Under the pieces are notes generated by a model, which had not been told where the DNA came from, did not search any database, and saw only the letters and a program-made list of their open reading frames with translations. A program made the position numbers and the translations under genes. A stretch of DNA of 64,000 nt from contig NZ_NIWW01000001.1 in the NCBI RefSeq assembly GCF_002201535.1, positions 456,933-520,932 of the forward strand, given 5' to 3'. This DNA is from Lacimicrobium sp. SS2-24. Its GTDB lineage: Bacteria; Pseudomonadota; Gammaproteobacteria; Enterobacterales; Alteromonadaceae. Shown piece by piece: positions 1-8,887 of the stretch (position 1 is its first letter; each line of letters starts with the position of its first letter).

Positions 1-1347
1 CGCCAGGGTGCTGCTTCGATACAGAAAACCCTCAAGGCTGAGTACGCTGTTCTCTTTGACATATTGGGTATATTTTCTGGGAAAGGAAGCATACTTGCGA
101 GGATGTCCGCTACTGCCATCGGAGGAGGTCATGGTCCAGTCCTGCATCATAAAATGCTTCACATCCTGCTGTTGCATATTAAAACTGGCGACCCCGTCAC
201 CTTTTCCTTCTTTTACGATGGCAATGGCCATATCCACAGCACTGCGTTGAGATTCCAAAGCCAGTTGCTTAAGTGTTTTACCCTGATACTGAGGCATTGT
301 CGCATCGGTGAACAGCAATGCATCAGCTCCCCCGCGACGACGCAGGTTATCCTGCACCTGAGCTTTAATGGTTTTATGGTGTGCGGGATCTTCTAAGCGC
401 CGTATCAAGGCCTCATGGCCATCAGCTCTGGCCCATGCTGGTATTAGCGCTGCCGTGATGCTTGACCCCGAAGCTAGCCAGGGATATTGGTCTGCAGTGA
501 TTCGCAGGCCTCTTTCACGGGCCTGGTTAATCAGTGCAACCACCTCTTTGCTTTGCCCCCATACATCCACACCCAATGCCTTGATATGGGAGATATTTGC
601 TGCGATACCGGCCTGCTCCGCCACAGTAATCACCTCGTTAACTGAGGCTAGTAGCCCAACAGAGTAACTACTTTCATCACGAATATGGCTGTCGTAGTGC
701 CCGCCATATTGTTGGACCACTTCTGCCAGTGCGATAACTTCATTAATTTGCGCGTAACTACCCGGCACATAATACAATCCGGAAGACAGTCCCATGGCGC
801 CATGTTTCATAGCCAGTGCAACCTTTTCCCGCATTTGCTCAAGCTCTGCTTCTGTGGGTGGCCGATTTGCCATCCCTATCACCGCCTTGCGGACACTATT
901 ATGTCCTACATACAACGCGACATTCGTGCCCACACCCTGCCTCTGATAGCGGGACATCTGTGTCACAACATCCGCCGGGCCCCCGCCATCATTGTTGCAA
1001 AATACCGAGGTCACCCCCTGGGTCAGATAGTTGGCATTGAGGTTACCCGGACCACCATTAAAATCACGACAGGCATGAGTATGCGGATCAATAAATCCTG
1101 CGCTCACCACCAGGCCAGTGGCATCTATGCTCTCAAGGGGGTGAATATTTTCCGGCAGGTGTGGACCAACGTGTGTAATAAGGCCTTTATCTATGACCAC
1201 TACACCTTGATAAGGCCCTTGTCGGTCGCCGGTATAGATGCGATCAGATTGAATCAGCCAATCAACCTGTTTCGCCATCACTGACCAGGACATGGCCCAC
1301 ATTACCCCCAAAAAGAGCAGTAAGTAGTGTTTTGTAAGCTGCCCCAT
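1..1347 (-). CDS. N-acyl-D-amino-acid deacylase family amidohydrolase, secreted (3' end beyond window)
   Basis: I read this gene by reverse translation: 449 codons are open from an ATG at 1347 to the window edge, so the C-terminus is missing. An AGGAG box lies just upstream of the ATG. The first ~25 residues are hydrophobic and end MSWSVMAKQ, a likely Sec signal peptide. The amidohydrolase signature follows: HTH at residues 89-91, His221 in DSHIRDE, His254 in SHIKALG and Asp410 in SSDGSSGHPR. These match the metal and catalytic positions of D-aminoacylases and dihydroorotase-like enzymes, which hydrolyse N-acyl-D-amino acids. The family usually has HTHDD, whereas here it is HTHAC. The gene is divergent from the exopolysaccharide operon with a ~218 bp gap. 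Exact substrate is not determined. Confidence 0.85.
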   Translation of the reverse strand, partial: MGQLTKHYLLLFLGVMWAMSWSVMAKQVDWLIQSDRIYTGDRQGPYQGVVVIDKGLITHVGPHLPENIHPLESIDATGLVVSAGFIDPHTHACRDFNGGPGNLNANYLTQGVTSVFCNNDGGGPADVVTQMSRYQRQGVGTNVALYVGHNSVRKAVIGMANRPPTEAELEQMREKVALAMKHGAMGLSSGLYYVPGSYAQINEVIALAEVVQQYGGHYDSHIRDESSYSVGLLASVNEVITVAEQAGIAANISHIKALGVDVWGQSKEVVALINQARERGLRITADQYPWLASGSSITAALIPAWARADGHEALIRRLEDPAHHKTIKAQVQDNLRRRGGADALLFTDATMPQYQGKTLKQLALESQRSAVDMAIAIVKEGKGDGVASFNMQQQDVKHFMMQDWTMTSSDGSSGHPRKYASFPRKYTQYVKENSVLSLEGFLYRSSTLA

Positions 1348-1443
1348 GAGGACTCCTGTTTGAACGTATTCCTTGTCGTGCATCATACCTTAGCCTGAGC
1401 TTGCAGCCCATTTATCTGGATATGCCCGTGTCTTAATATTAAA

Positions 1444-1485
1444 ACAACACGTGGCAGCATCTGATGCCTCGCCGAAGCGTGTTGT
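1444..1485. promoter_or_regulatory. Inverted repeat in the leader of the exopolysaccharide operon
   Basis: Perfect 8-bp arms ACAACACG (1444-1451) and CGTGTTGT (1478-1485) enclose a second small palindrome, GCATCTGATGC. It sits ~80 bp upstream of the first EPS gene and ~100 bp upstream of the divergent deacylase. It could be an operator or an RNA hairpin. A TACAAT hexamer at 1534-1539 could be a -10 box, but no good -35 is seen. No clear ops/JUMPstart element was found. Confidence 0.3.
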
Positions 1486-1565
1486 CTTGCCCACGGAGAT
1501 TGTCTTTAACACCAGATTAACGCATCATTACCGTACAATAATCATAAAAACATTACCCGTATCTG

Positions 1566-2831
1566 ATGCCCCTGAGGTTTCCTTTTGCCACACATGCCTT
1601 GCTGACACTTACTGCCAATCTCTGTATGGCAGCCAGCAATTGGCTGTTGCTGGTGATCATTGCCAAGGTATTCGGCGATTATTCTCTGGGCGAGGTAGCA
1701 CTCTCGCTGTCTGTTCTTTCCCCCCTATTTTTACTCAGCAGCTTCAAGCTGCGCACACTATTGATTACGGATACACACAACGAATACCCTATCGCCCAGT
1801 ACTTTCATGCACGTTTTATCGCCAATACGGTTTTACTTCTTTGCTTACCGCTGGTGTGCTGGGCACTGCTGAGTGAGATCGATGCGATAATTGTAATACT
1901 CATCGCATTGTATAAATGGTGCGACGCCTGGTTTGAACTGAATATCAGCCTGCGTCACCGTTTAAGAGCCTTTTCAGCCTCCGCTGCCTGGTTAATTTGC
2001 CGTGCGCTGGTCACGGTGATGGCATTAGCGCTGGCGTTTTTATCAGATAATCTGCTTCTGACGCTAATACTGTGGGTCTGTGTAACTGCCACCTTTGCCC
2101 TTTTGGCTACACTGAAAAGCAGTGCGCTGATTCTGGCCCACTTTCAGCAAACTTTTTCGCTGGGGATCTGGCGTTGGCAGAGGCTGCGGGTGTCGTTAGC
2201 GTTATTTAAAAAATATCATACCCTGAGCATCGCCCTGATGTTCTCCTCGCTGTTTGTCTATCTTCCAAATCTGTTTTTACAGCATTTGCAGGGCGTCAGT
2301 GATGCGGGCCGCTTTGCCGCGATCAGCTACTTCCTGGTGGCAGGCAGCATGCTCATAACCAGCATTGCACAAACCGCTCAACCTCTTCTTAGTCGCTTGC
2401 AAGCAGAGCGTGATTACCAAAAACTACGGCGAACCAGCGCTGTGCTGTGCGCCCTGGGCCTTGCAATCGGACTGTTGGCTCTGTTGATAACCCTGGGGTT
2501 GGGGCCACAACTGTTGAGTTGGGTCTACCATCCTGGCTTTATACAGATGGCTGATGAGCTCAACTGGATTATGGCTGCAGCCATGATCCGCTACGCCTAT
2601 ATCTTCTTAGGGACCACCCTCAATGCCTTTCGTGAGTTTGCTGTGCAAACTCGTATTGCCGGGGCCGGCACACTGGCCATGGCATTGAGCTGCGCTCTGC
2701 TTATTCCCAGTCATGGAACGATGGGCGCAGCCTACGCCATGTTTATCGCCACCAGCCTGGAATTGCTGTTATATATCCTTTTCTTGTTGCGCTGGCCCCC
2801 CTTGAGTAAAGAGGCGATCAATGACCACTAG
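1566..2831 (+). CDS. wzx: Polysaccharide flippase, Wzx-like membrane protein
   Basis: A 421-residue, very hydrophobic protein with about 12 predicted membrane helices, in the size range of Wzx/MOP-family O-unit flippases. It begins with a helix followed by the pattern NWLLLVIIAKVFGDYSLGEV, typical of the first helix pair of polysaccharide biosynthesis flippases. The expected role is to move undecaprenyl-diphosphate-linked repeat units from the cytoplasmic to the periplasmic face of the inner membrane. It is the first gene of a 12-gene same-strand locus. Its end overlaps the next glycosyltransferase by 11 bases, so translation is probably coupled. Wzx proteins diverge strongly, so the call rests on topology, length and context more than on motifs. 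Confidence 0.8.
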   Translation: MPLRFPFATHALLTLTANLCMAASNWLLLVIIAKVFGDYSLGEVALSLSVLSPLFLLSSFKLRTLLITDTHNEYPIAQYFHARFIANTVLLLCLPLVCWALLSEIDAIIVILIALYKWCDAWFELNISLRHRLRAFSASAAWLICRALVTVMALALAFLSDNLLLTLILWVCVTATFALLATLKSSALILAHFQQTFSLGIWRWQRLRVSLALFKKYHTLSIALMFSSLFVYLPNLFLQHLQGVSDAGRFAAISYFLVAGSMLITSIAQTAQPLLSRLQAERDYQKLRRTSAVLCALGLAIGLLALLITLGLGPQLLSWVYHPGFIQMADELNWIMAAAMIRYAYIFLGTTLNAFREFAVQTRIAGAGTLAMALSCALLIPSHGTMGAAYAMFIATSLELLLYILFLLRWPPLSKEAINDH

Positions 2832-3918
2832 GGTATTGCACGTATTCGGTATCATGAACCGTGGAGGAGCAGAGCTGCGCACGCTGGCACTCATGCCCTC
2901 TATGCAGGCGCTGGGTTATGAATTCCATTTTTGTGTGTTAAGTGGCGCTGAAGGCGCCCTGGACGACGATATCCGCGCGATGGGCGGTCAGATCCATTAT
3001 TTGAAACTTGGCCCTGCGTTTATCTGGCGCTTTGTGCGGCTGTTAAAGCATCAGCATATCAGTATCCTCCACACACATGTGGCGCTGGTGTCCGGCTTGC
3101 TGGTATTGCTGGGTGCCATTGCTGGTGTGAAAAAGCGTATCAGCCATTTGCGCTCCACACTGGACACACGATCCTCATCGATACTGCGGATATGGCGTAA
3201 TGCCTTGCTACGACGCTGTTTATACCGGTTCAGCCATCACGTTCTTGGGGTCTGTCAGGGCGCATTGCAATGTCAGTGGCCTGACTATGCGCAGCGTCCG
3301 AAGTGCCAGGTAATCTACAATGGCATGGCGCTGCCTCCTATTGAGGAGAAAGCGGATTTTTGGTCTGCATGGATTGAAGGCTATGCTGGCCAGCCCGTAG
3401 TGGTTCATCTGGCACGGATGAATCCGGCTAAAAACCATACTGCTGTTATAGCGATATTTAATGCGTACCTGAGCGCACATGAGGATGCATTCCTGGTTCT
3501 AATTGGAAAAGAAGACCCTCTTATCAAAACGCAACTCAATCAGTTTATAGCGGAAAAAGGTATTGCAGATCGTGTGATATTTCTGTCTGAACAAGCACAA
3601 CCGCTGGCCTTTCTGCGTCACGCTCAGGCGCTGCTGTTTCCCTCGCTATGGGAGGGCTTGCCGGGCGCTGTGCTCGAATCTGCCAGCGTCGGCACTCCTG
3701 TTCTAGCATCAGCTATCCCCGGTTGCCAGGAAATTGCAAAGCAGCTTAAGGCGGTAGAGACCGCTGAGCTCAAGCAAAGCCCGCATGAATGGGCAGAACA
3801 CCTGGCTATGCTGCTGAAAAAAGGTAATGGCCGGGCATCGCTTATAGAAGACTTTAAGCACAGTGACTTTTTACTCGATAAAAATATACGGGCGCTGAAT
3901 GCAGTTTACGCAAACTAA
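2821..3918 (+). CDS. Glycosyltransferase family 4 (GT4)
   Basis: A 365-residue GT-B fold enzyme. The N-terminal domain starts VLHVFGIMNRGGAELRTL, the usual glycine-rich acceptor loop of GT4 proteins. The C-terminal domain carries the EX7E nucleotide-sugar signature in PSLWEGLPGAVLESAS and ends with a conserved SAIPG-type segment. It should transfer one sugar from a nucleotide donor onto the growing lipid-linked repeat unit at the cytoplasmic face of the inner membrane. The gene overlaps the flippase upstream (11 bases) and the Wzy-like gene downstream (20 bases), showing tight operon packing. Donor and linkage cannot be read from the sequence. Confidence 0.9.
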   Translation: MTTRVLHVFGIMNRGGAELRTLALMPSMQALGYEFHFCVLSGAEGALDDDIRAMGGQIHYLKLGPAFIWRFVRLLKHQHISILHTHVALVSGLLVLLGAIAGVKKRISHLRSTLDTRSSSILRIWRNALLRRCLYRFSHHVLGVCQGALQCQWPDYAQRPKCQVIYNGMALPPIEEKADFWSAWIEGYAGQPVVVHLARMNPAKNHTAVIAIFNAYLSAHEDAFLVLIGKEDPLIKTQLNQFIAEKGIADRVIFLSEQAQPLAFLRHAQALLFPSLWEGLPGAVLESASVGTPVLASAIPGCQEIAKQLKAVETAELKQSPHEWAEHLAMLLKKGNGRASLIEDFKHSDFLLDKNIRALNAVYAN

Positions 3919-5260
3919 TCCACTCATGGGCAAAACGCTGGCCATCTGGTTTTTACTGATGGCTATCACCCTTTACTTAGGTGTCTCTGCCAAGGCGCTT
4001 GAGCTGAGCCGCCTGCAGCTTGAATGGGTTGCCAGTGCCAGCTGGTTAATACTGTTGCTGATACTGGCCAATACTCTGCCCCGTGGAATCTGGTCTATCA
4101 GCTTCATCTTTTTTGCCTCCCTGGGTGTTTTCCATGTCGGCCTCATTCTCACCAGCAGCCTGGGCGCGATCACCGATGAAGATATTCTTTATCATATTGC
4201 CTACTGGTTTTATCGCGATGAGACGACGCTAGCCATTGAAATGGTCAACCTGGCATTGCTCAGTTTTGCGTTAGGGGCCTTACTGACCTCTAAAGCCTAT
4301 CTTCCGACCTATAAAGCCCGGGGCGGCAGTTTTAATCAGCGCGTATACCATTTTGGTGGGGTATTGCTGATTACCAGCATGCTAGGCTTTTTCGCCTTAT
4401 CCACCTTTACCGGCGTATTAAGCTCTTATGGCGCGTATCTGAACCTGCTGTCTCAGGTTCCGTTGCTGGGTGTCGTTTATGCTTATCTTTACTTTTTTAT
4501 CGGACTGGGTCTGGTGATGGTCAGTGCAACCTATCGCCGCGGTTTTACCCTGTTTTATTTTGCGCTGTTTGGTTTATGGGCGCTGGTGGCATTCAGGCTC
4601 GGATTACGGGGCGAGGTAATGTTTCCTCTGATGGTATCCGGAGCCATGTTTGGGCGCCGCAACCTGACCCTTGGCCTGCCTCTTATTCTGCTTTTACTGG
4701 TCTTGTTTCTCACCGTCACGACCATCGTTAAAAATGCCCGGGTCAGTGGTGACTACACCGACATCCCAACCGTCAATCCATTAAATGGTGTCGCTGAAAT
4801 GGGCGCCAGTTTGCGTCCGGTGCAGGAAGTCATCAAATGGCGGGCGCAAGGGGACTCGATGTTATATGGCGGCAGTTACTGGGCGCCATTCGAACGGCAA
4901 ATAGCCTTGTTAGTTCCGGGCATGCAACGGGTACCAGCCGCCAGTGACCCAAGAATGTTAAATGTCGTGGTGGCAGACCGGGCCGGACCCATCGGGTTTT
5001 CCCCTGTTGCGGAGGCTTATGCCAATTTTGGTAAAGGCGGGGTGGTGCTGATCATGATGCTGCTCGGCGCTGTTATGGGGAAACTGGACAACGTGCCCCC
5101 TTCAACCCGCAAAGACATTGTTATCGGAGCCGCACTGCTCCCGGTTTTTATCATGATCCGTAACAGCTTCACCCATGTTCCGGTGCAGGTTATTCTGGGT
5201 ATCACCATCAGCCTGCTTGTCATTTTCCTCGCATCCACAAAGGGCAACGCTGAATCATGA
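3899..5260 (+). CDS. wzy: Wzy-like O-antigen/EPS polymerase (multi-pass membrane protein)
   Basis: A 453-residue membrane protein with about 10-12 hydrophobic helices and a large soluble loop around residues 270-380 containing conserved-looking Arg and Gly residues (GLRGEVMFPL near the middle; SPVAEAYANFG in the loop). This topology, and its place between glycosyltransferases behind a flippase, fit an oligosaccharide repeat-unit polymerase that joins repeat units in the periplasm. Wzy proteins share little sequence identity, so the assignment leans on topology and context. The start overlaps the preceding gene by 20 bases and the stop overlaps the next start (ATGA). Confidence 0.75.
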   Translation: MQFTQTNPLMGKTLAIWFLLMAITLYLGVSAKALELSRLQLEWVASASWLILLLILANTLPRGIWSISFIFFASLGVFHVGLILTSSLGAITDEDILYHIAYWFYRDETTLAIEMVNLALLSFALGALLTSKAYLPTYKARGGSFNQRVYHFGGVLLITSMLGFFALSTFTGVLSSYGAYLNLLSQVPLLGVVYAYLYFFIGLGLVMVSATYRRGFTLFYFALFGLWALVAFRLGLRGEVMFPLMVSGAMFGRRNLTLGLPLILLLLVLFLTVTTIVKNARVSGDYTDIPTVNPLNGVAEMGASLRPVQEVIKWRAQGDSMLYGGSYWAPFERQIALLVPGMQRVPAASDPRMLNVVVADRAGPIGFSPVAEAYANFGKGGVVLIMMLLGAVMGKLDNVPPSTRKDIVIGAALLPVFIMIRNSFTHVPVQVILGITISLLVIFLASTKGNAES

Positions 5261-6429
5261 GAGTGATCGTTTGTTGTGAGTACCGGTTTATGCAAACTCC
5301 AGACGGCCAGGTCTGGACAAGCAGTGCCTTTTCCCGCGCCTTCTGGCAGCGTTACCTGCAGGTATTCAGTGAAGTGACGATCCTGGCCAGGGTCACACCG
5401 GTTGACGTAAGTGAATCTAACTGGCACCCGGTGACCGGTTCTGGTGTGAATCTGAGTCCACTGCCCTACTACCTGGGACTGGCAGGACTTATCAGAAAAC
5501 TTCCGGCGCTGATAAAAACACTTTACCGTGCTTTAGACAATCACGACGCCGTGATTTTCAGAGTGCCGTCCCAAACCGCGATGCTAGCCCGACTCCTGCA
5601 CCCCCGCCGCCCTTTTGCTCTGGAGGTGGTTGGCGATCCTGCCGATGTATTTGCCGCGGGAATCACGAGGCCTTTGCTGGATAAACTATTGGGACGGTTC
5701 AGTGCCTGGCAGTTGAGACGCATGACAAAAAAAGCCGTGGCGGTCAGTTATGTTACCCGCGGGTATCTGCAACAGCGTTACCCGCCTCACCCAGACCGTC
5801 CCGCGATAGCCTGTTCCAGTATTGCATTAAGCGATGAGTGGTTTGTATCAGCGCCACGTCATTACGAAAAACGCGCTTCCAGCTTGCTTTTCGTGGGCTC
5901 ATTTGCCCAGCTTTACAAGGGCCAGGACGTGTTATTACAGGCACTGCACCTGCTCAAACGACAAGGCCATCACTATCAGTTAACCATGGTTGGTGATGGC
6001 AAACATCTTAAGGATATGCAAACCCTGGCTAACGAGCTTGAATTGTCCGACTCCGTGGTATTTACCGGCGAACAACCTCATCAGAAAATACTCAGTTGCA
6101 TGCAGCGCAATGACGTATTTGTCCTACCCTCAAGAACCGAAGGACTACCCCGGGTTATGATTGAAGCCATGGCAACGGGGATGCCTGCAATAGGCAGTGA
6201 TGCAGGCGGCATTCCAGAGTTGCTGCCTGAGGAGTGCCTGGCAAAAGCCGGAAGCACTGCGCTACTAGCACAGCGTATCCATCAGTTGTGTTCCCATGAA
6301 GACATGCTGAACCAATGCTCTGCCCGTAATCTGAAGGTCGCTGGCGACTACCACCAGGACAAGCTGAATGCGCTTCGCCAATCCTTTTATCAGTCCGTGT
6401 ATCAACAGTTTCGTAAGGAAACCTCATGA
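5257..6429 (+). CDS. Glycosyltransferase family 4 (GT4)
   Basis: A 390-residue GT-B enzyme. The C-terminal donor-binding half is clear: LLFVGSFAQLYKGQDVLL opens the second Rossmann domain, and PSRTEGLPRVMIEAMATG is the EX7E signature, followed by GSDAGGIPELL. The N-terminal acceptor domain is less conserved, as expected. The role is sugar transfer onto the lipid-linked repeat unit in the cytoplasm. ATGA overlaps with both neighbours (5257-5260 and 6426-6429) indicate translational coupling with wzy and with the next GT4. The sugar donor is unknown. Confidence 0.9.
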   Translation: MRVIVCCEYRFMQTPDGQVWTSSAFSRAFWQRYLQVFSEVTILARVTPVDVSESNWHPVTGSGVNLSPLPYYLGLAGLIRKLPALIKTLYRALDNHDAVIFRVPSQTAMLARLLHPRRPFALEVVGDPADVFAAGITRPLLDKLLGRFSAWQLRRMTKKAVAVSYVTRGYLQQRYPPHPDRPAIACSSIALSDEWFVSAPRHYEKRASSLLFVGSFAQLYKGQDVLLQALHLLKRQGHHYQLTMVGDGKHLKDMQTLANELELSDSVVFTGEQPHQKILSCMQRNDVFVLPSRTEGLPRVMIEAMATGMPAIGSDAGGIPELLPEECLAKAGSTALLAQRIHQLCSHEDMLNQCSARNLKVAGDYHQDKLNALRQSFYQSVYQQFRKETS

Positions 6430-7583
6430 CCGTATTACATTTGCTCAAGACAGCCATCGGCGCGAAATGGGCACTGAACCAGATCAAGGAACTGATAAAA
6501 CGTGGCGTTGATGTCCATGTCGCCATGCCTGATGGTCCGATGAACGCCGGTTACGAGGCCCTTGGAGTAACCGTACATAAGATGCAGCCCGAGTTCAGTT
6601 TTTCTCATCCGCTTAAGACAATGACTCGCGCCAGAGCGCTTCATCAACTGGTGGATGAACTCAAACCCGATCTGATACACAGTCATTTTGTCAGTACCAC
6701 CTTATTGATGCGTCTGGCGCTAAGAAAAACCCGGATTCCCCGAATATTCCAGGTGCCGGGGCCATTGCATCTCGAACATGCCCTGCTGCGTGGACTGGAA
6801 ATTGCCAGCAGTAATAAAGAAGACTACTGGCTGGCCTCCTGCAAATGGACGCAGCAACGCTATATAAAAAGTGGCGTGGCGGCCAAACGCACCGGTCTTG
6901 CTTACTATGGTGTTCCCCCGGGTGTATTCACTGCCCCTGAGCCGGGTAGTTTTCGGCTAAAGCAACAGTTAAAGATGCAGGAGGAGGATCTGCTGATTGG
7001 CATGGTGGCGTATTTTTATGCGCCCAAGCGCTTTTTGGGACAAACACGCGGTCTTAAAGGCCATGAAGACCTTATTGATGCACTCGCGCTGGTCCTAAAA
7101 CAGTATCCCACGGCGCGCTGTGTTTTTGTTGGGGGCCCCTGGGACAACGCGTTGTCTTACTACGACCAGGTACAAGCCTACGCCAGTGAAAAAGTAGGCG
7201 ATGCCGCTGTTTTCCTGGGTACCCGTACCGATGTGCCACAGCTATATCCGCAGTTTGATTTAGCGGTTCACCCGTCACACTCGGAAAATGTGGGCGGCGC
7301 GGTTGAATCATTATTTGCCGGCGTGAGTACCATTACCAGTGATGTGGGAGGCTTTCCGGATTTGATTATCGAAGGAGAAACAGGGTATCTCTGCCCGCCA
7401 AAAGATCCCCAGGCGCTGGCCGCCGCCATTTGCCGGGCGTGGCAAAACCCTGCTGAGCGCCAGAAACGGATAGTTGCCGGTCTCAAACAGGTAACCGAGC
7501 TTATGGACATTGAGCATAATGCCAGGCAGGTCATGACATTCTACGAGCATGTCCTCAACACCTATAGCGGGAGTCTGAAATGA
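6426..7583 (+). CDS. Glycosyltransferase family 4 (GT4), SENVGGAVESL subtype
   Basis: A 385-residue GT-B enzyme. The acceptor domain carries PDLIHSHFVSTTLLMRLAL, and the donor domain has PSHSENVGGAVESLFAG followed by TSDVGGFPDLI and EGETGYLCPP. The usual EX7E spacing is one residue shorter here (E-x6-E), a variant I associate with a distinct GT4 subgroup rather than a defect. It overlaps its neighbours by 4 bases on each side. It is the last glycosyltransferase before the initiating phosphoglycosyl transferase, so the locus supplies three GT4 enzymes plus the initiator. That would build a repeat unit of about four sugars if each acts once. Confidence 0.88.
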   Translation: MTVLHLLKTAIGAKWALNQIKELIKRGVDVHVAMPDGPMNAGYEALGVTVHKMQPEFSFSHPLKTMTRARALHQLVDELKPDLIHSHFVSTTLLMRLALRKTRIPRIFQVPGPLHLEHALLRGLEIASSNKEDYWLASCKWTQQRYIKSGVAAKRTGLAYYGVPPGVFTAPEPGSFRLKQQLKMQEEDLLIGMVAYFYAPKRFLGQTRGLKGHEDLIDALALVLKQYPTARCVFVGGPWDNALSYYDQVQAYASEKVGDAAVFLGTRTDVPQLYPQFDLAVHPSHSENVGGAVESLFAGVSTITSDVGGFPDLIIEGETGYLCPPKDPQALAAAICRAWQNPAERQKRIVAGLKQVTELMDIEHNARQVMTFYEHVLNTYSGSLK

Positions 7584-8188
7584 TGAAACGTCTGCTTGAT
7601 ATCCTGGCTTCTTTGCTGGGGTTGATTATTCTGAGCCCTTTATTGCTGGTACTCGCAATATTAGTCAGAATGCGTCTTGGCGCACCGGTCTTGTTCAGGC
7701 AACAGCGTCCGGGACGTAATGGTAAACCCTTCAATATGATTAAGTTTCGCAGCATGACGGATAAGAAAGACGCTCAGGGACAGCTATTGCCCGATAACCA
7801 GCGTCTGACTCGCTTTGGCCGATTATTGCGCGCGAGCAGCCTGGATGAATTGCCAGAGCTGTGGAATGTCCTTAAAGGTGATATGAGCCTGGTAGGCCCG
7901 CGTCCGTTGTTGATGGAATATCTGCCCCGTTATTCGGCCTTTCAGTATCGGCGCCACGAGGTACGTCCGGGCATTACCGGGTGGGCACAGGTAAACGGTC
8001 GCAACACCCTCAGTTGGGAAGAAAAGTTTAAGCTGGACGTCTGGTATGTAGATCATCACAATTTGCTACTTGATCTGAGAATTATATTCATGACCCTGTA
8101 TAAAGTGTTACAGCGAAAAGACATCAACCAGCAACAGCGTGCCACCATGGAAAAATTTACCGGTAACAAGGAAAAGTCATGCGACTAG
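7580..8188 (+). CDS. pglC: PglC-like monotopic phosphoglycosyl transferase (initiating sugar transferase)
   Basis: A 202-residue protein with one N-terminal hydrophobic re-entrant helix (residues ~5-30) and the bacterial sugar transferase core. The catalytic Asp-Glu dyad is at residues 89-90 in [27 protein letters not shown] and [14 protein letters not shown] follow. The size and the C-terminal TMEKFTGNK segment resemble the minimal PglC enzymes that transfer phospho-N,N'-diacetylbacillosamine to undecaprenyl phosphate, rather than the longer WbaP/WcaJ type. It should start repeat-unit assembly at the inner-membrane cytoplasmic face. It is followed by PglD-, DegT- and PglF-like genes that would make that sugar. 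The exact sugar is inferred. Confidence 0.88.
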   Translation: MMKRLLDILASLLGLIILSPLLLVLAILVRMRLGAPVLFRQQRPGRNGKPFNMIKFRSMTDKKDAQGQLLPDNQRLTRFGRLLRASSLDELPELWNVLKGDMSLVGPRPLLMEYLPRYSAFQYRRHEVRPGITGWAQVNGRNTLSWEEKFKLDVWYVDHHNLLLDLRIIFMTLYKVLQRKDINQQQRATMEKFTGNKEKSCD

Positions 8189-8808
8189 TGATTCTTGGCG
8201 CCGGCGGTCATGGAAAAGTGGTCGCAGAGTGCGCCAGTTTAAGTCAGGCCTATACCGAAATCCTGTTTCTCGACGATGCCTGTAACCACATGGAAGACTA
8301 TCCCTGGCCTGTGGTTAACAAGCTCAGCAGCTTTGGACAATATCAAACTCAGCAGACCCAATTTTTTGTGGCAATGGGCAACAACCAGCTCCGTGCTGAC
8401 TGGCAAAAGTCACTCATTGAAAATGGGGGCAGACTGACCACTCTGGTTCACCCCAGTGCCATCATTAGTGTACACAGCACGCTGGGTGCGGGCACACTCA
8501 TCAGTGCCGGCGCCATTGTTAATCCATTTACCTCGATCGGAAATGGTTGTATTGTTAACACTGGTGCGATAATTGAACATGATTGTACGGTGAACGACTT
8601 TGTTCACGTCGCACCCGGTAGTGTTGTTGCAGGAAATGTCAGACTGGGAGAAGGAAGTTTCCTGGGTGCCGGAACCAAAATTATTCCGGGTATCAGCCTG
8701 GGTGCATGGAGTCAGACCGGGGCCGGTGCCACTGTCACCCGAGATATTGCTGCAAACAACCTTGCTGTGGGAGTTCCGGCGGTAGTGATCAAATCCACAG
8801 GGGCGTGA
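8179..8808 (+). CDS. pglD: PglD-like sugar O/N-acetyltransferase
   Basis: A 209-residue protein in two parts. An N-terminal Rossmann-like domain ([29 protein letters not shown]) binds the nucleotide sugar. A C-terminal left-handed beta-helix of hexapeptide repeats (residues ~90-200) includes IIEHDCTVNDFVHVAPGS, which holds the putative catalytic His, and ends AVGVPAVVI. This architecture is that of PglD/NeuD acetyltransferases, which use acetyl-CoA to acetylate UDP-4-amino sugars. It overlaps the PglC-like gene by 10 bases, and the matching aminotransferase and dehydratase follow. Together they suggest synthesis of UDP-N,N'-diacetylbacillosamine or a close relative. Confidence 0.85.
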   Translation: MRLVILGAGGHGKVVAECASLSQAYTEILFLDDACNHMEDYPWPVVNKLSSFGQYQTQQTQFFVAMGNNQLRADWQKSLIENGGRLTTLVHPSAIISVHSTLGAGTLISAGAIVNPFTSIGNGCIVNTGAIIEHDCTVNDFVHVAPGSVVAGNVRLGEGSFLGAGTKIIPGISLGAWSQTGAGATVTRDIAANNLAVGVPAVVIKSTGA

Positions 8809-8887
8809 GCAGAACACAACGTAGCGGTTTTTTCACAAGCATAATCATCAGCTGATAAAAACAACAATAATAACGAAGGATGCCACT

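Noticed and set aside
1460..1475. Possible JUMPstart/ops element (GTGGCAGCATC) before the EPS operon
   Set aside because: The match to GGCGGTAG is poor, and the rest of the JUMPstart sequence is absent.
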